NCBI RefSeq assembly: GCF_014653215.1
Contig: NZ_BNAI01000001.1
Coordinates: 393,237 to 457,236 of the forward strand
Direction of reading: 5' to 3'
Length of the DNA stretch: 64,000 nucleotides
Source of the DNA: Pseudolysinimonas yzui
Lineage (GTDB): Bacteria > Actinomycetota > Actinomycetes > Actinomycetales > Microbacteriaceae
The notes under the pieces were generated by a model, which had not been told where the DNA came from, ran no database searches, and was given only the letters and a program-made list of their open reading frames with translations. The stretch's first letter is position 1. Each line of letters opens with the position of its first letter. The position numbers and the translations under genes were made by a program. This document shows, in pieces, positions 16,744 through 25,492 of this stretch.

Positions 16744-16774
16744 GGTTCAGTGCCTGGTTCAGTGCCTGGTTCAG
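16744..16774. repeat. 12-base tandem repeat carrying the stop codon
   Basis: GGTTCAGTGCCT occurs twice and a third time in part. Read on the minus strand this puts three in-frame TGA codons twelve bases apart at the end of the lipoprotein gene; the first one met is the stop used. Confidence 0.7.
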
Positions 16775-17625
16775 CCGCTGGGCAGCCCGCAGTACGCCGT
16801 GAAGAACGCGTAGAAGTCGGCGCGCTGGGCCTCGGTGACGGGCAGCATCCAGCGTGTCTCGCTCGCCGTCGCCGTCGTCACGTACAGCGGGATGATGGTG
16901 CCGACCTTGTCTTCCATCAGCGCGTGCGGGTCGCAGCGGTTCGGAACGAACGGGATGCGCACCTCGAACGGACCGCTCGCGTCGATCGTGATCCCGAGCT
17001 CCACCAGGTCGTTCGCCTGCCCGGCGTTCGTCGGCTGCAACAGGGTCGTGCCGCCGACGGCATCGAGCGTCACCGTGCCGGGAGCGCCGGTCGGCTCGAC
17101 GTCGATCACGAGGATGGCGGGGGCGACCCGGTCGGGCAGGATCACCTCGCGCGGTGTGAGGGTGGCGATCTCGGCGATCTCTTCGGCCAGGCACGCCTCG
17201 CGGTGCAGCCGCGGCAGCAGGTCGTAGGGATCTTCGACCGCGCGCTCCGCGACGCCGGTCACGCCGTCGACGACGAACTCGATCGTGGCGACCGGGTCGG
17301 TGTCGGCATCGCAATGCACCTCGGGCAGCGGGGCACGCAGGTCGAGGGCGAGACCTGCCGGAACCCTCGCCGCATCGTTCGGCCAGACGGTGTCGGCGAC
17401 GAAGTCGGGGGAGGAGAGCCGGGCGCCGACGATCTCGAGGGCGTCTTCGGTTCCGTTGCGCACCTGGATTGCGAGACGTCCCAGGGCGATGTCGGTGCGT
17501 GGTTGGTAGACCATCACCGTCACCTGCTCGGAGAGGGCCGGCGGGGCGGGGGCGCACCCGGGCAGAACGCCGCAGAGGAGCAGCACCGGCACGAGTGCCC
17601 CGGGTGCGACCCCTCGGCGCGTCAT
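16771..17625 (-). CDS. Lipoprotein of unknown function downstream of metX
   Basis: A 284-aa exported lipoprotein: signal peptide with lipobox LLLCGVLPGC, then a strand-rich secreted region with two similar-looking immunoglobulin-like halves (VTVMVYQPRT..., and AILVIDVEPTGAPG...). Cysteines in EVHCDADTD, HREACLAEE, PNRCDPH and FTAYCGLP could form two disulfides. I do not recognise a family. Its ATG overlaps the metX stop (ATGA), so it is co-translated with methionine genes, although a metabolic link is not evident. It ends in a tandem repeat holding three in-frame stop codons. Confidence 0.65.
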   Translation of the reverse strand: MTRRGVAPGALVPVLLLCGVLPGCAPAPPALSEQVTVMVYQPRTDIALGRLAIQVRNGTEDALEIVGARLSSPDFVADTVWPNDAARVPAGLALDLRAPLPEVHCDADTDPVATIEFVVDGVTGVAERAVEDPYDLLPRLHREACLAEEIAEIATLTPREVILPDRVAPAILVIDVEPTGAPGTVTLDAVGGTTLLQPTNAGQANDLVELGITIDASGPFEVRIPFVPNRCDPHALMEDKVGTIIPLYVTTATASETRWMLPVTEAQRADFYAFFTAYCGLPSG

Positions 17626-18827
17626 TCCGCGAGCAACCGTGAGATCTCGGCCCCGACGAGGGCGTCTTCGATGAGGAAGGCGTCGTGGCCGAACTGCGAG
17701 GTGATGACGACGGGCTCGTCGCCGTCGATGTTGCCGGGCAGGTGACGCGCGATGATCTCCTGCCCGGCGACCGGGAAGAGCCGGTCGGAGTCGATGCCGA
17801 GCACGAGGGCTTTCGCGGTGACGCTCGCGAGCGCCGCCGCCACGCCGCCGCGATCGCGCCCTACGTCGTGAGAGTCCATGGCATCCGTCAGTACCAGGTA
17901 GCTGTTGGCGTCGAAGCGCCGGGTGAACTTGTTGCCGTGGAAGTCGAGGTAGCTGCCCACCGCGAACCGGCCGCCGCCGCCGAGCGGGCTGATGCCGCTC
18001 TGCCAGGACCGCTCGAACCGGTCGTTGAGCTCGGTCGGTGAGCGGTAGTTGAGCAGCGCCATCCGGCGGGCCAGGGCGAGGCCGCGGTGCGGGCCTTCGC
18101 CTTCGGGGGCGTCGTAGTACTCGCCGCCGCGGAAGGCGGGATCCATGCGGATCGCCTCGGCCTGCACCGAGTTGAGGGCGATCTCGTCGGCGCTCGACAG
18201 CGGGGGAGCGGCGAGCACCGCGATCCGCTCGACGCGATCCGGGAACCCGATGCCCCACTCGAGCACCTGCATGCCACCCATCGACCCGCCGACGATGAGC
18301 GCCCAGCGCTCGATGCCGAGCCGGTCGCTGAGGGCCGCCTGCGCGGCCACCTGGTCACGGATCGTCAGATACGGGAATCGGGGCCCCCACTCCGACCCGT
18401 CGGGCGCGAGCGACGCCGGGCCCGTAGATCCCTGGCAACCGCCGAGCATGTTGGGCGCGACGACGAAGTAGCGGTCGGTGTCGAGCACCTTGCCGGGGCC
18501 GACGAGCCCCGACCACCATCCGGCGGTCGGATGACCGGGGCCGGCGGGGCCGACGAGGTGGCTGTCGCCGGTGAGGGCGTGGCACACGAGGATCGCGTTC
18601 GACCGGTCGGGGGCGAGCTCACCCCAGGTCTCGTAGGCGAGGGTGACGTTCGGGATGCCGCCGCCGCGTTCCAGCGCGAGGTCGCCGATGGCGGCGAAGA
18701 GCCGGTTGCCCGGATCGTCGCCTTCACGCCACGCGCCGGTCGCCGGCGGCTTGCCCGCGACCCGGCGTCGCTGGGACTCCGTCACGAATGCCGACGGTGC
18801 GGCGTCCTCGGGAGTCTGCCAGTCCAT
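17622..18827 (-). CDS. metX: Homoserine O-acetyltransferase
   Basis: Acetylates homoserine with acetyl-CoA to O-acetylhomoserine, the substrate of the upstream MetY. Alpha/beta-hydrolase fold, 401 aa: NAILVCHALTGDSH forms the oxyanion region, GGSMGGMQVLEW contains the nucleophilic Ser, GIDSDRLFPV supplies the Asp and QFGHDAFL the His. PNMLGGCQGSTGP is a MetX signature. It is slightly longer than the bacterial average of about 370 because of a 35-residue N-terminal extension common in actinobacteria. Start at 18827 chosen; ATG at 18836 in frame is possible. Cotranscribed after metY across a 77-base gap with a strong hairpin. Confidence 0.92.
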   Translation of the reverse strand: MDWQTPEDAAPSAFVTESQRRRVAGKPPATGAWREGDDPGNRLFAAIGDLALERGGGIPNVTLAYETWGELAPDRSNAILVCHALTGDSHLVGPAGPGHPTAGWWSGLVGPGKVLDTDRYFVVAPNMLGGCQGSTGPASLAPDGSEWGPRFPYLTIRDQVAAQAALSDRLGIERWALIVGGSMGGMQVLEWGIGFPDRVERIAVLAAPPLSSADEIALNSVQAEAIRMDPAFRGGEYYDAPEGEGPHRGLALARRMALLNYRSPTELNDRFERSWQSGISPLGGGGRFAVGSYLDFHGNKFTRRFDANSYLVLTDAMDSHDVGRDRGGVAAALASVTAKALVLGIDSDRLFPVAGQEIIARHLPGNIDGDEPVVITSQFGHDAFLIEDALVGAEISRLLAE

Positions 18828-18878
18828 CGCGCCCATTCTGGCGCACGTCGATGACGTGTTACGCCCGCACCCTCGCTC

Positions 18879-18900
18879 GTCGACCACCGGGGTGGTCGAC
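18879..18900 (-). other. Perfect hairpin between metY and metX
   Basis: Ten-base perfect inverted repeat GTCGACCACC/GGTGGTCGAC around GG, starting four bases past the metY stop. No T-run follows on the minus strand. It may be an RNA stabiliser or partial terminator setting the metY:metX ratio. Confidence 0.55.
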
Positions 18901-18904
18901 TTCC

Positions 18905-20221
18905 TCAGGCGTTGGCGTTCGCGGCGCTCACCTTGCGGGCGGCGGCGAAGCCGGCCTCGAGGTCGGCCTTGATGTCGTCGATGTTCTCCAGCCCGACCGA
19001 GAGCCGCACGAGGCCCGGCGTGACGCCGGTCGTGAGCTGCTGCTCCGGGGTGAGCTGGGAGTGCGTCGTCGACGCCGGGTGGATGATGAGCGAACGCACA
19101 TCGCCGATGTTGGCCAGGTGGCTGAACAGGGTGACGCTTTCGACCAGGGCACGGCCGGCATCCACCCCGCCCTTGAGCTCGAACGACAGCACCGCTCCGA
19201 CCCCGCGGGGGGCGTACTTGGCGGCGACCTCGTACCAGGGGCTCGACGGCAGTCCCGAGTAGTTGACCGAGGCGACGTCGGGGTGGCCTTCCAGCCACTC
19301 GGCGACGGCCTGCGCGTTCTCGACGTGCCGCTCGATGCGCAACGAGAGCGTCTCGACGCCCTGGATGAGCGAGAACGCGGTGTCGGGGGCGATCGCCGCA
19401 CCGGTGTCGCGCAGCAGCTGCACGCGGGCCTTGATGACGTAGGCGATGCCGTCGCCGAGCACCGTCGTGTACGACGCCCCGTGGTACGACGGGTCGGGCT
19501 CGGTGAGGCCCGGGAACTTGTCGACATGCTGCGACCACGGGAACCGGCCGCCGTCGACGATGAGGCCGGCGATGACCGTGCCGTGGCCGCCGAGGAACTT
19601 CGTCGCCGAGTGCACGACGATGTCGGCGCCGAACTCGAACGGGCGGATGAGGTACGGCGTCGCGATCGTGTTGTCGACGATGAGCGGTACGTCGGCCCGG
19701 TGGGCGACCTCGGCGACCTTCTCGATGTCGAGGATGTTGATGCGCGGGTTGCCGATCGTCTCGGCGAACAGCAGCTTCGTGTTCGGCCGGATCGCGGCCT
19801 TCCACTCGTCGGCGTCGTCCTGGTTCTCGACGAAGGTCACGTCGATGCCGAGCTTGGCGAGCGTGTACTTGAACAGGTTGTAGGTGCCGCCGTAGATCGA
19901 CGACGACGAGACGATGTGGTCGCCCGCGCCGGCGATGTTGAGCACGGCGTAGGTGATCGCGGCCGAGCCCGACGCGACGGCGAGCGCCGCGGTGCCGCCT
20001 TCGAGCGCGGCGATGCGTTCCTCGATGACCGCCTGGGTCGGGTTGTTGATGCGCGTGTAGATGTTGCCGAACTCGGCGAGCGCGAACAGGTTCTTGGCGT
20101 GGTCCGAGCTGTTGAAGACGTACGACGTGGTCTTGTAGATCGGCGTCGCGCGTGCGTTCGTCACAGGGTCGGGGGCCGATCCGGCGTGGATCTGCTGGGT
20201 TTCGAATCGCCAGTCCGACAT
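18905..20221 (-). CDS. metY: O-acetylhomoserine aminocarboxypropyltransferase (sulfhydrylase)
   Basis: PLP enzyme that makes homocysteine from O-acetylhomoserine and sulfide. The 438-aa length and the long insertion relative to MetB fit MetY (about 430) rather than cystathionine gamma-synthase (about 380). The N-terminal [29 protein letters not shown] region, [22 protein letters not shown] and the PLP lysine in [12 protein letters not shown] are visible, as is STTHSQLT near the C-terminus. AAGGAG precedes the ATG. With metX it forms a complete direct-sulfhydrylation module. No SAM riboswitch is recognisable in the 54 bases upstream. Confidence 0.93.
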   Translation of the reverse strand: MSDWRFETQQIHAGSAPDPVTNARATPIYKTTSYVFNSSDHAKNLFALAEFGNIYTRINNPTQAVIEERIAALEGGTAALAVASGSAAITYAVLNIAGAGDHIVSSSSIYGGTYNLFKYTLAKLGIDVTFVENQDDADEWKAAIRPNTKLLFAETIGNPRINILDIEKVAEVAHRADVPLIVDNTIATPYLIRPFEFGADIVVHSATKFLGGHGTVIAGLIVDGGRFPWSQHVDKFPGLTEPDPSYHGASYTTVLGDGIAYVIKARVQLLRDTGAAIAPDTAFSLIQGVETLSLRIERHVENAQAVAEWLEGHPDVASVNYSGLPSSPWYEVAAKYAPRGVGAVLSFELKGGVDAGRALVESVTLFSHLANIGDVRSLIIHPASTTHSQLTPEQQLTTGVTPGLVRLSVGLENIDDIKADLEAGFAAARKVSAANANA

Positions 20222-20245
20222 GGGGGCTCCTTGCGTGGGTGAGGG

Positions 20246-20262
20246 CCGAGGGATCGCCTCGG
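20246..20262 (-). terminator. Small hairpin between the acyltransferase and metY genes
   Basis: Inverted repeat CCGAGG-GATCG-CCTCGG, 14 bases past the acyltransferase stop and before the metY start, both on the minus strand. No T-run; weak support as a terminator. Confidence 0.3.
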
Positions 20263-20275
20263 GACGGATGCGAGC

Positions 20276-21433
20276 CTAGGTTCCCGAGCGGTCCCGGGGC
20301 CAGGACGACTGCAATGCGGCGTAACCATGGTGCGAGGGCTTCAGCCCACTGCCCTCCCGCCGCGCGCCGACGGCATCCGTGCGGGACTCGTCGGGGCGAT
20401 CATCGTTCACCCGGAACAACCAGCGCGGTTTCGGTTCGACGAGCGGCCGGAACAGCCTCCGCACCACGGGACTCGACAGCGCGATCGCGATCGCCGTCGA
20501 CGCGAAGATCATCGTGAGCAGCCACGTCGCCGACGCGTGGTCGTCGCGCAGCACGCCCGACTCGCGCAGCGGATAGAGCACGAAGCTGTGCAGCAGGTAG
20601 ACGTACATCGTGGCCTGCCCGAAGGCACTGAAGAACGTCTCGCGCCGGGGGATGAGCGCGAAGAACGCGGCGCTGAGCACGACGGCGAGCACGATGAGCC
20701 CGAGGCGCAGCAGGCCTGCCCACCACACCGGTTCGCCGAGGTCGAGGTAGGAGTCGTCGTAGAAGAACCAGTGCTTGAGGCCGAACTCGCGGAACGTCGG
20801 CACATGGAGGGCGACGACGACGAGCCACCCCGCGAACACGGCCACCGCGAGCGCCCGCCAGCCCCAGACCGCCGCCCCGAGGTCGCGCCACCGGTCGATG
20901 ACCTTCCACTGCCGCAGCTGCCAGCCGAGCACGAAGAACGGCAGGATGCCGATCGCCCGCGACAGCGAGAAGGTCGAGTCGACGTTCGCCAGATATCCGA
21001 CGCCGACGCTCAACAGCGCCGCCCAGGCGAGGGGCCAGCGCAGCAGCACGAGGTAGGGCAGCACGAGCCGGAAGATCGCGAGCGCGAGCAGGAACCACAG
21101 CGTCCACGACGGCTCGGTCGGGTTGAACGCCGGGTAGCCCTCGACGAGGAACTGCACGAGACCCCAGATGGCCTCGAAGATGACGTAGGGCAGCACGAAG
21201 TCGGTGATGATGCGCCGCATCTGCCGCGTGCCGGGGGGCGACGCTTTCGAGAAGTACCCGCTGATGATCGCGAACGCGGGCATGTGGAACGCGTAGATGA
21301 ACAGGTAGAGCGTCAGCGCGTTGTCGGAGTCGAGGGTCTGCCGCTGGATCGCGTGACCCATCACGACGAGCACGATGCAGCCGAACCTCGCGTTGTCCCA
21401 CAACGGGATGCGGCTGCCCCTCACTTCATCCAC
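20276..21433 (-). CDS. Acyltransferase-3-family membrane protein
   Basis: Ten-helix membrane acyltransferase of 385 aa (OafA/WcaH-like). The N-terminus PLWDNARFGCIVLVVMGHAI contains the family's catalytic-type His after the first helix, and FIYAFHMPAFAIISGYF is the second signature. Such enzymes O-acetylate cell-envelope sugars or lipids. Acceptor is unknown; no glycan cluster surrounds it. GTG at 21433 is 14 bases from the divergent SDR start, so their promoters must overlap. Confidence 0.85.
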   Translation of the reverse strand: MDEVRGSRIPLWDNARFGCIVLVVMGHAIQRQTLDSDNALTLYLFIYAFHMPAFAIISGYFSKASPPGTRQMRRIITDFVLPYVIFEAIWGLVQFLVEGYPAFNPTEPSWTLWFLLALAIFRLVLPYLVLLRWPLAWAALLSVGVGYLANVDSTFSLSRAIGILPFFVLGWQLRQWKVIDRWRDLGAAVWGWRALAVAVFAGWLVVVALHVPTFREFGLKHWFFYDDSYLDLGEPVWWAGLLRLGLIVLAVVLSAAFFALIPRRETFFSAFGQATMYVYLLHSFVLYPLRESGVLRDDHASATWLLTMIFASTAIAIALSSPVVRRLFRPLVEPKPRWLFRVNDDRPDESRTDAVGARREGSGLKPSHHGYAALQSSWPRDRSGT

Positions 21434-21443
21434 CCTACGGTGG
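21430..21443. promoter_or_regulatory. Inverted repeat in the divergent 14-base promoter gap
   Basis: CCACC-CTAC-GGTGG sits between and partly over the divergent start codons at 21433 and 21448. It overlaps the TACGGT -10-like hexamer (21436-21441) six bases before the SDR ATG. It may be an operator or chance in GC-rich DNA. Confidence 0.35.
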
Positions 21444-21447
21444 AGTC

Positions 21448-22221
21448 ATGACGAAACGCGTGGTCGTGACGGGAGCGAGCTCGGGCATCGGGGAGGCGAC
21501 GGCTCGGCTGTTCGCGTCGCACGGCTGGGAGGTCGTGGGCGTCGCCCGGCGCGCCGACCGGTTGGCGGCGCTCGCCGACGGCACCGGCATCCGCACCATC
21601 GTCGCCGATCTCACCGACGAGGCCGACGTCGCCCGGGTGCGCGACGAGCTCGCCGCCATCGGGCCGGTACACGCCCTCGTCAACAACGCCGGGGGAGCCT
21701 TCGGCATGGCGAGCGTCGAGCACGGCGACCCCGCCGACTGGCGTGCCATGTTCGAGGTCAACGTGCTCGCCGTCAAGAACCTGATCGCCGCGCTGCTGCC
21801 CGCGTTGCGCGACGGCGCTCGGGATGCCGGCCACGCCGACATCCTCACGGTCACGTCGATCGCGGCGCACCTCGCCTACGAGGGCGGCGCCGGGTACAAC
21901 GCCGCGAAGGCGGGCGCGCACATGCTCATGGCGGTGCTGCGGCTCGAGCTGGCGGGCGAGCCGATCCGGGTGATCGAGGTGGCGCCCGGGATGGTGAAGA
22001 CCGACGAGTTCTCGCTCGTGCGGTTCGGTGGCGACCGAGCGAAGGCCGACGCCGTCTACGACAACGTCGACGCGCCGCTGGTCGCCGACGACATCGCGCA
22101 GGCGATCGTGCACGCGATCGAGCTCCCCGGGCACGTCAACCTCGACCTCGTGACGATCAAACCCGTCGCGCAGGCCGCCCCGCACAAGGTGATCCGCAGC
22201 CCCCTCACCCCCCAGGGCTGA
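21448..22221 (+). CDS. Classical short-chain dehydrogenase/reductase (YdfG-like)
   Basis: NADP-dependent SDR of 257 aa. It has the cofactor motif TGASSGIGEATARLF, the Arg after beta-2 (ARRADR) suggesting NADP, NNAGGAFG, the catalytic Ser in VTSIAAHLAYEGG, and Tyr/Lys in YNAAKAG. The pattern resembles YdfG-like 3-hydroxy-acid dehydrogenases. Substrate is not determinable. It ends six bases before the convergent MFS gene. Confidence 0.88.
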   Translation: MTKRVVVTGASSGIGEATARLFASHGWEVVGVARRADRLAALADGTGIRTIVADLTDEADVARVRDELAAIGPVHALVNNAGGAFGMASVEHGDPADWRAMFEVNVLAVKNLIAALLPALRDGARDAGHADILTVTSIAAHLAYEGGAGYNAAKAGAHMLMAVLRLELAGEPIRVIEVAPGMVKTDEFSLVRFGGDRAKADAVYDNVDAPLVADDIAQAIVHAIELPGHVNLDLVTIKPVAQAAPHKVIRSPLTPQG

Positions 22222-22226
22222 ACGGC

Positions 22227-23678
22227 CTACTCGACGTCGACGGGGTCGGCGAACGCGAGTTTGGGCACGAAGAACAGCAGCACCGTCGCGATGAGCGCGC
22301 TCGCGCCGCAGACGATCCACACCGTGTAGTAGCCCGAGAGGCTCGCGGCCGTGCCGACGCCCGCCGTGACGCCGGTGGCGAGGGCGATGCCGAACGTCGC
22401 CGAGGCGAACGCCCCGCCGACGGTCTTCGTGGTGTTGGTGAGCCCGGTCGCGATGCCGGTCTGCCCGAGCGGTGCCGCGGCGGCGGCCGCCGCCGGGAGC
22501 GCCGCGACGAGGGCGCCCGACCCGGCCCCGGCGATGCAGATGCAGGTGAGCACCTGGGCGAGATCGTCGTGGAACGGGATGAGCGCGAAGTACCCCACGG
22601 TGACGAGCGCGGTCGCGACGATGAGGGCGATGCGGGGCGAGAGCCGTCTCGAGAAGATCGCGAACAGCGCGGCACCCGCGATGAGCGACAGCAGGTAGAT
22701 GCCGATCACGATCGACCGCATCCCGGAGCTCAGGCCCAGTCCGTAGCCGGCGATCTCGGGATCGGTGCCCGCGAACGTCGAGAGCGGGATCTGCGCACCG
22801 AGCACGCTGATGCCGAACAGCCCCGCCGTGACCTGCACCGGCCACATCGTCGGACTCGCGAGCGCCCTCAGGTCGATCGCCGGATCGTCCTTCCCCAGCA
22901 CCCAGCGGCCGAACGGCAGGAAGGCGAGCAGTCCTGCCGCCATGACCACCCACACCCACCACGTTCCGGGCCCGTTGATGCGCAGGAAGGTGAGCGACGA
23001 CGTGGTCAGCAGGAGGGCGAACGACAGCAGCACGAACCCGACGACGTCGAGCGAACGTCCCGCCGTGCGCTCCGACTCGGGAACCCCGAAGAGGATCGCG
23101 AAGAACACCAGCGTGACGACGGCCGCCGGCACGGCGAGGGTCAGCGGGACGCTGCCCGCGAACACGCCGGCGAACAGCGCGCCGCCGCCGAGTGCTCCCG
23201 CGATCGCGCCGACCTCGAGCGCGATGACCAGGAGTCCGGCGGCACGGCGGGTCTGTGAGACGCCGGTCTTGCTGCGTCGACCACGGTCGAAGATCAGCGC
23301 CACCTCGAGCGGCAGCCATACGGAGTAGAAACCCTGCAGCGCCCAGGCGATGAGGAACGTCGTGAAGTCGCCCGCGATGACCAGCCACCATGACGCGGCC
23401 GCAGTGAGTGCGGTCGACACCAGCAGCATCCGCTTGTGGCCGAACATGTCGCCGAGCTTCGCCAGGATCGGCACCGCGAGGGCCGAGAGCAGCAACTGCG
23501 CCGCCTCGAACCAGTTGAAGTCGGCGTCGGTGATGTCGAGGTGCCCGACCAGATCGCTGATCAGCGGGATGTAGTAGCCCTGGAGGATGCCGCTCGTCAG
23601 CTCCAGCAGGAACAGGAACCCGACGAGAGCGAAGGTGATCTGCGCAAGGGACCGCGGTGTCCCGACGGCGTTCGTCAT
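22227..23678 (-). CDS. MFS transporter (DHA2/14-helix-like)
   Basis: Major facilitator of 483 aa with about 12-14 hydrophobic helices. The helix 2-3 loop LAKLGDMFGHKRMLL is a motif-A match, with an extended middle (DRGRRSKTGVSQTRRAAGLL). ETTLELTSGILQGY-type N-terminus differs from classic drug pumps. Substrate is unknown. ATG at 23678 follows a TAGGCT box at exactly leaderless distance; it is divergent from the phosphoribosyltransferase gene. Confidence 0.82.
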   Translation of the reverse strand: MTNAVGTPRSLAQITFALVGFLFLLELTSGILQGYYIPLISDLVGHLDITDADFNWFEAAQLLLSALAVPILAKLGDMFGHKRMLLVSTALTAAASWWLVIAGDFTTFLIAWALQGFYSVWLPLEVALIFDRGRRSKTGVSQTRRAAGLLVIALEVGAIAGALGGGALFAGVFAGSVPLTLAVPAAVVTLVFFAILFGVPESERTAGRSLDVVGFVLLSFALLLTTSSLTFLRINGPGTWWVWVVMAAGLLAFLPFGRWVLGKDDPAIDLRALASPTMWPVQVTAGLFGISVLGAQIPLSTFAGTDPEIAGYGLGLSSGMRSIVIGIYLLSLIAGAALFAIFSRRLSPRIALIVATALVTVGYFALIPFHDDLAQVLTCICIAGAGSGALVAALPAAAAAAAPLGQTGIATGLTNTTKTVGGAFASATFGIALATGVTAGVGTAASLSGYYTVWIVCGASALIATVLLFFVPKLAFADPVDVE

Positions 23679-23684
23679 GAGCGG

Positions 23685-23690
23685 AGCCTA
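23685..23690 (-). promoter_or_regulatory. Putative leaderless -10 box (TAGGCT)
   Basis: Six bases upstream of the MFS ATG at 23678 on the minus strand. Confidence 0.45.
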
Positions 23691-23710
23691 GTGGCGCCCG
23701 ACCGCCCGGA

Positions 23711-23716
23711 TAAGCT
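23711..23716 (+). promoter_or_regulatory. Putative leaderless -10 box (TAAGCT)
   Basis: Six bases upstream of the GTG at 23723, back to back with the minus-strand box. Confidence 0.45.
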
Positions 23717-23722
23717 CGGGCC

Positions 23723-24208
23723 GTGGCCGACGAGCGCGAGATCCTGACCTACGAACTCTTCGGCCAGGCGGCCCGCGAGCTGGCGACGACGATCGCGGAT
23801 GACGGCTTCCGCCCGGATGCGATCATCGCGATCGCGCGCGGCGGGCTCACGCTCGCCGGGGCGCTCGGCTACGCGCTCGACGTCAAGATGCTCGGCAGTC
23901 TCAACGTCGAGTTCTACACCGACGTCGAGGAGACCCTGGAAGCGCCGATCGTGCTGCCGCCGACCCTCGACCAGGATTCGCTGCAGGGCAAGAGCATCCT
24001 GCTCGTCGACGACGTCGCCGACTCCGGACGCACCCTCGCCCTCGTGCTGAAGCTGCTGGAGGCGGGCGGTGGCGAGGTGCGCACGGTGTGCCTCTACGCG
24101 AAGCCGCAAACCGTGCAGGAGCCGACCTACACCTGGCGGCACACCGACAAGTGGATCATGTTCCCCTGGTCGAGCGAGGGCCCCGTCCCGTACCCGCCGG
24201 CCGGATGA
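23723..24208 (+). CDS. Purine phosphoribosyltransferase (Gpt/HPRT-like)
   Basis: Type I PRTase of 161 aa, probably making a purine nucleotide from PRPP and xanthine, guanine or hypoxanthine. An [19 protein letters not shown] loop and the PRPP-binding [18 protein letters not shown] (acidic pair plus SGRT) are visible. The length and [14 protein letters not shown] end match the actinobacterial Gpt-like group. GTG start; its stop overlaps the ung ATG (ATGA), coupling nucleotide salvage with DNA uracil repair. Confidence 0.85.
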   Translation: MADEREILTYELFGQAARELATTIADDGFRPDAIIAIARGGLTLAGALGYALDVKMLGSLNVEFYTDVEETLEAPIVLPPTLDQDSLQGKSILLVDDVADSGRTLALVLKLLEAGGGEVRTVCLYAKPQTVQEPTYTWRHTDKWIMFPWSSEGPVPYPPAG

Positions 24209-24888
24209 CGCAGCCGAAGCCGCTCACCGAGCTCGTCGACCCCGGGTGGGCCGCCGCGCTCGAGCCGGTCGCCGGGCGGATCGCGGCGATGGGCGACTTC
24301 CTGCGTGGGGAGATCGCCGCAGGACGCCGCTACCTGCCCGAGGGGCCGAACGTGCTGCGCGCGTTCACCTCGCCGTTCGAGCGGGTGCGGGTGCTCATCG
24401 TCGGGCAGGACCCGTACCCGACGCCCGGACATCCGATCGGCCTGTCGTTCGCGGTCGAACGTCACGTGCGGCCCATCCCGCGCAGCCTCGCCAACATCTA
24501 CAAGGAGCTCAACGACGATCTGCAGCTCCCGCCCGTGCCGCACGGCGACCTCACCGGCTGGGCCGACCAGGGCGTGCTGCTGCTCAACCGGGTGCTCACC
24601 GTGCAGGCCGGTGCCTCGGGCTCGCACCGCGGCAAGGGCTGGGAGGAGGTCACCCAGACCGCGATCGAGGCGCTCGTCGCCCGGGGCACGCCGCTCGTCG
24701 CGATCCTCTGGGGCCGGGATGCCGGAACGTTGCGTCCGCTGCTCGGCGCGACGCCGATCATCGCGTCCGCCCACCCGAGCCCGCTGTCGGCATCCAGCGG
24801 CTTCTTCGGGTCGAAGCCGTTCAGTCGCGCCAACGAGCTGCTGACCGCCGCGGGCGCCGATCCGATCGATTGGCGCCTGCCGGCCTGA
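24205..24888 (+). CDS. ung: Uracil-DNA glycosylase, family 1
   Basis: Removes uracil from DNA in base-excision repair. 227 aa with all UNG motifs: the water-activating [37 protein letters not shown] (usually LWG), and the DNA-intercalating [18 protein letters not shown]. Length matches the family (about 225). ATG at 24205 overlaps the phosphoribosyltransferase stop. Confidence 0.95.
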   Translation: MTQPKPLTELVDPGWAAALEPVAGRIAAMGDFLRGEIAAGRRYLPEGPNVLRAFTSPFERVRVLIVGQDPYPTPGHPIGLSFAVERHVRPIPRSLANIYKELNDDLQLPPVPHGDLTGWADQGVLLLNRVLTVQAGASGSHRGKGWEEVTQTAIEALVARGTPLVAILWGRDAGTLRPLLGATPIIASAHPSPLSASSGFFGSKPFSRANELLTAAGADPIDWRLPA

Positions 24889-24900
24889 CCCGTGCCGACA

Positions 24901-24906
24901 TAAGCT
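24901..24906 (+). promoter_or_regulatory. Putative leaderless -10 box (TAAGCT)
   Basis: Seven bases before the GTG at 24914. Confidence 0.4.
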
Positions 24907-24913
24907 CGGGGTC

Positions 24914-25492
24914 GTGCTGGAAGAGGAGTACAACCCGCGGCGGAAGCTCCCGCCCCACCTCAAGCCCGCGCCCCCCGCCGAACCCGCGTTCGCGTTCGAG
25001 ATCCGGGATGCGACCAGCCGCGACATCCCTCACATGCTGGAGATATACAACCACTACGTCGCCAACTCCACGGTCACCTTCGACGAAGACCCGCTCACCC
25101 TCAAAGAGATGCGCGCGAAGTTCGCGAAGGTGCAGGAGCTGCACTACCCGTGGCTCGTCGCGGCCAGCCCGCGCGGGGTCATCCTCGGCTACGCCTACGT
25201 CACCCCGTGGAAGCCCAAGGCCGCCTACCGCTTCACCGTCGAGAACTCGATCTACCTCGGCCCGGCCTCGACCGGAAAGGGTCTCGGCAAGGCGCTCATG
25301 GCCGAACTGCTGCCGCGCGCGAAAGCGGCCGGCGTGAAAGAGGTCATCGCCGTCATCGCCGACCGCGGAGCGGATGCCTCGCTCGCGATGCACCGCAACT
25401 TCGGGTTCACCGAGATCGGCCATATGGGCAAGGTGGGCTTCAAGTTCGGCCGCTGGCTCGGCACGGTGCTGATGCAGAAGAGCCTCAAATGA
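24914..25492 (+). CDS. GNAT N-acetyltransferase, phosphinothricin-acetyltransferase-like
   Basis: Acetyl-CoA-dependent acetyltransferase of 192 aa. After a Pro-rich 35-residue extension, the Pat-like pattern is clear: HMLEIYNHYVANSTVTFDE, YPWLVAA, GYAYVTPWKPKAAYRFTVENS, the acetyl-CoA loop STGKGLGKAL, and MHRNFGFTEIG. Members acetylate amino-acid analogues such as phosphinothricin or methionine sulfoximine; the natural substrate is open. GTG start; the stop overlaps the ATG of the next VOC gene (ATGA). Confidence 0.85.
   Translation: MLEEEYNPRRKLPPHLKPAPPAEPAFAFEIRDATSRDIPHMLEIYNHYVANSTVTFDEDPLTLKEMRAKFAKVQELHYPWLVAASPRGVILGYAYVTPWKPKAAYRFTVENSIYLGPASTGKGLGKALMAELLPRAKAAGVKEVIAVIADRGADASLAMHRNFGFTEIGHMGKVGFKFGRWLGTVLMQKSLK

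Noticed and set aside
20222-20276. SAM riboswitch before metY
   Set aside because: Only 54 bases are available, with one six-base hairpin; none of the conserved SAM-I, SAM-II or SAM-IV core sequences is visible.
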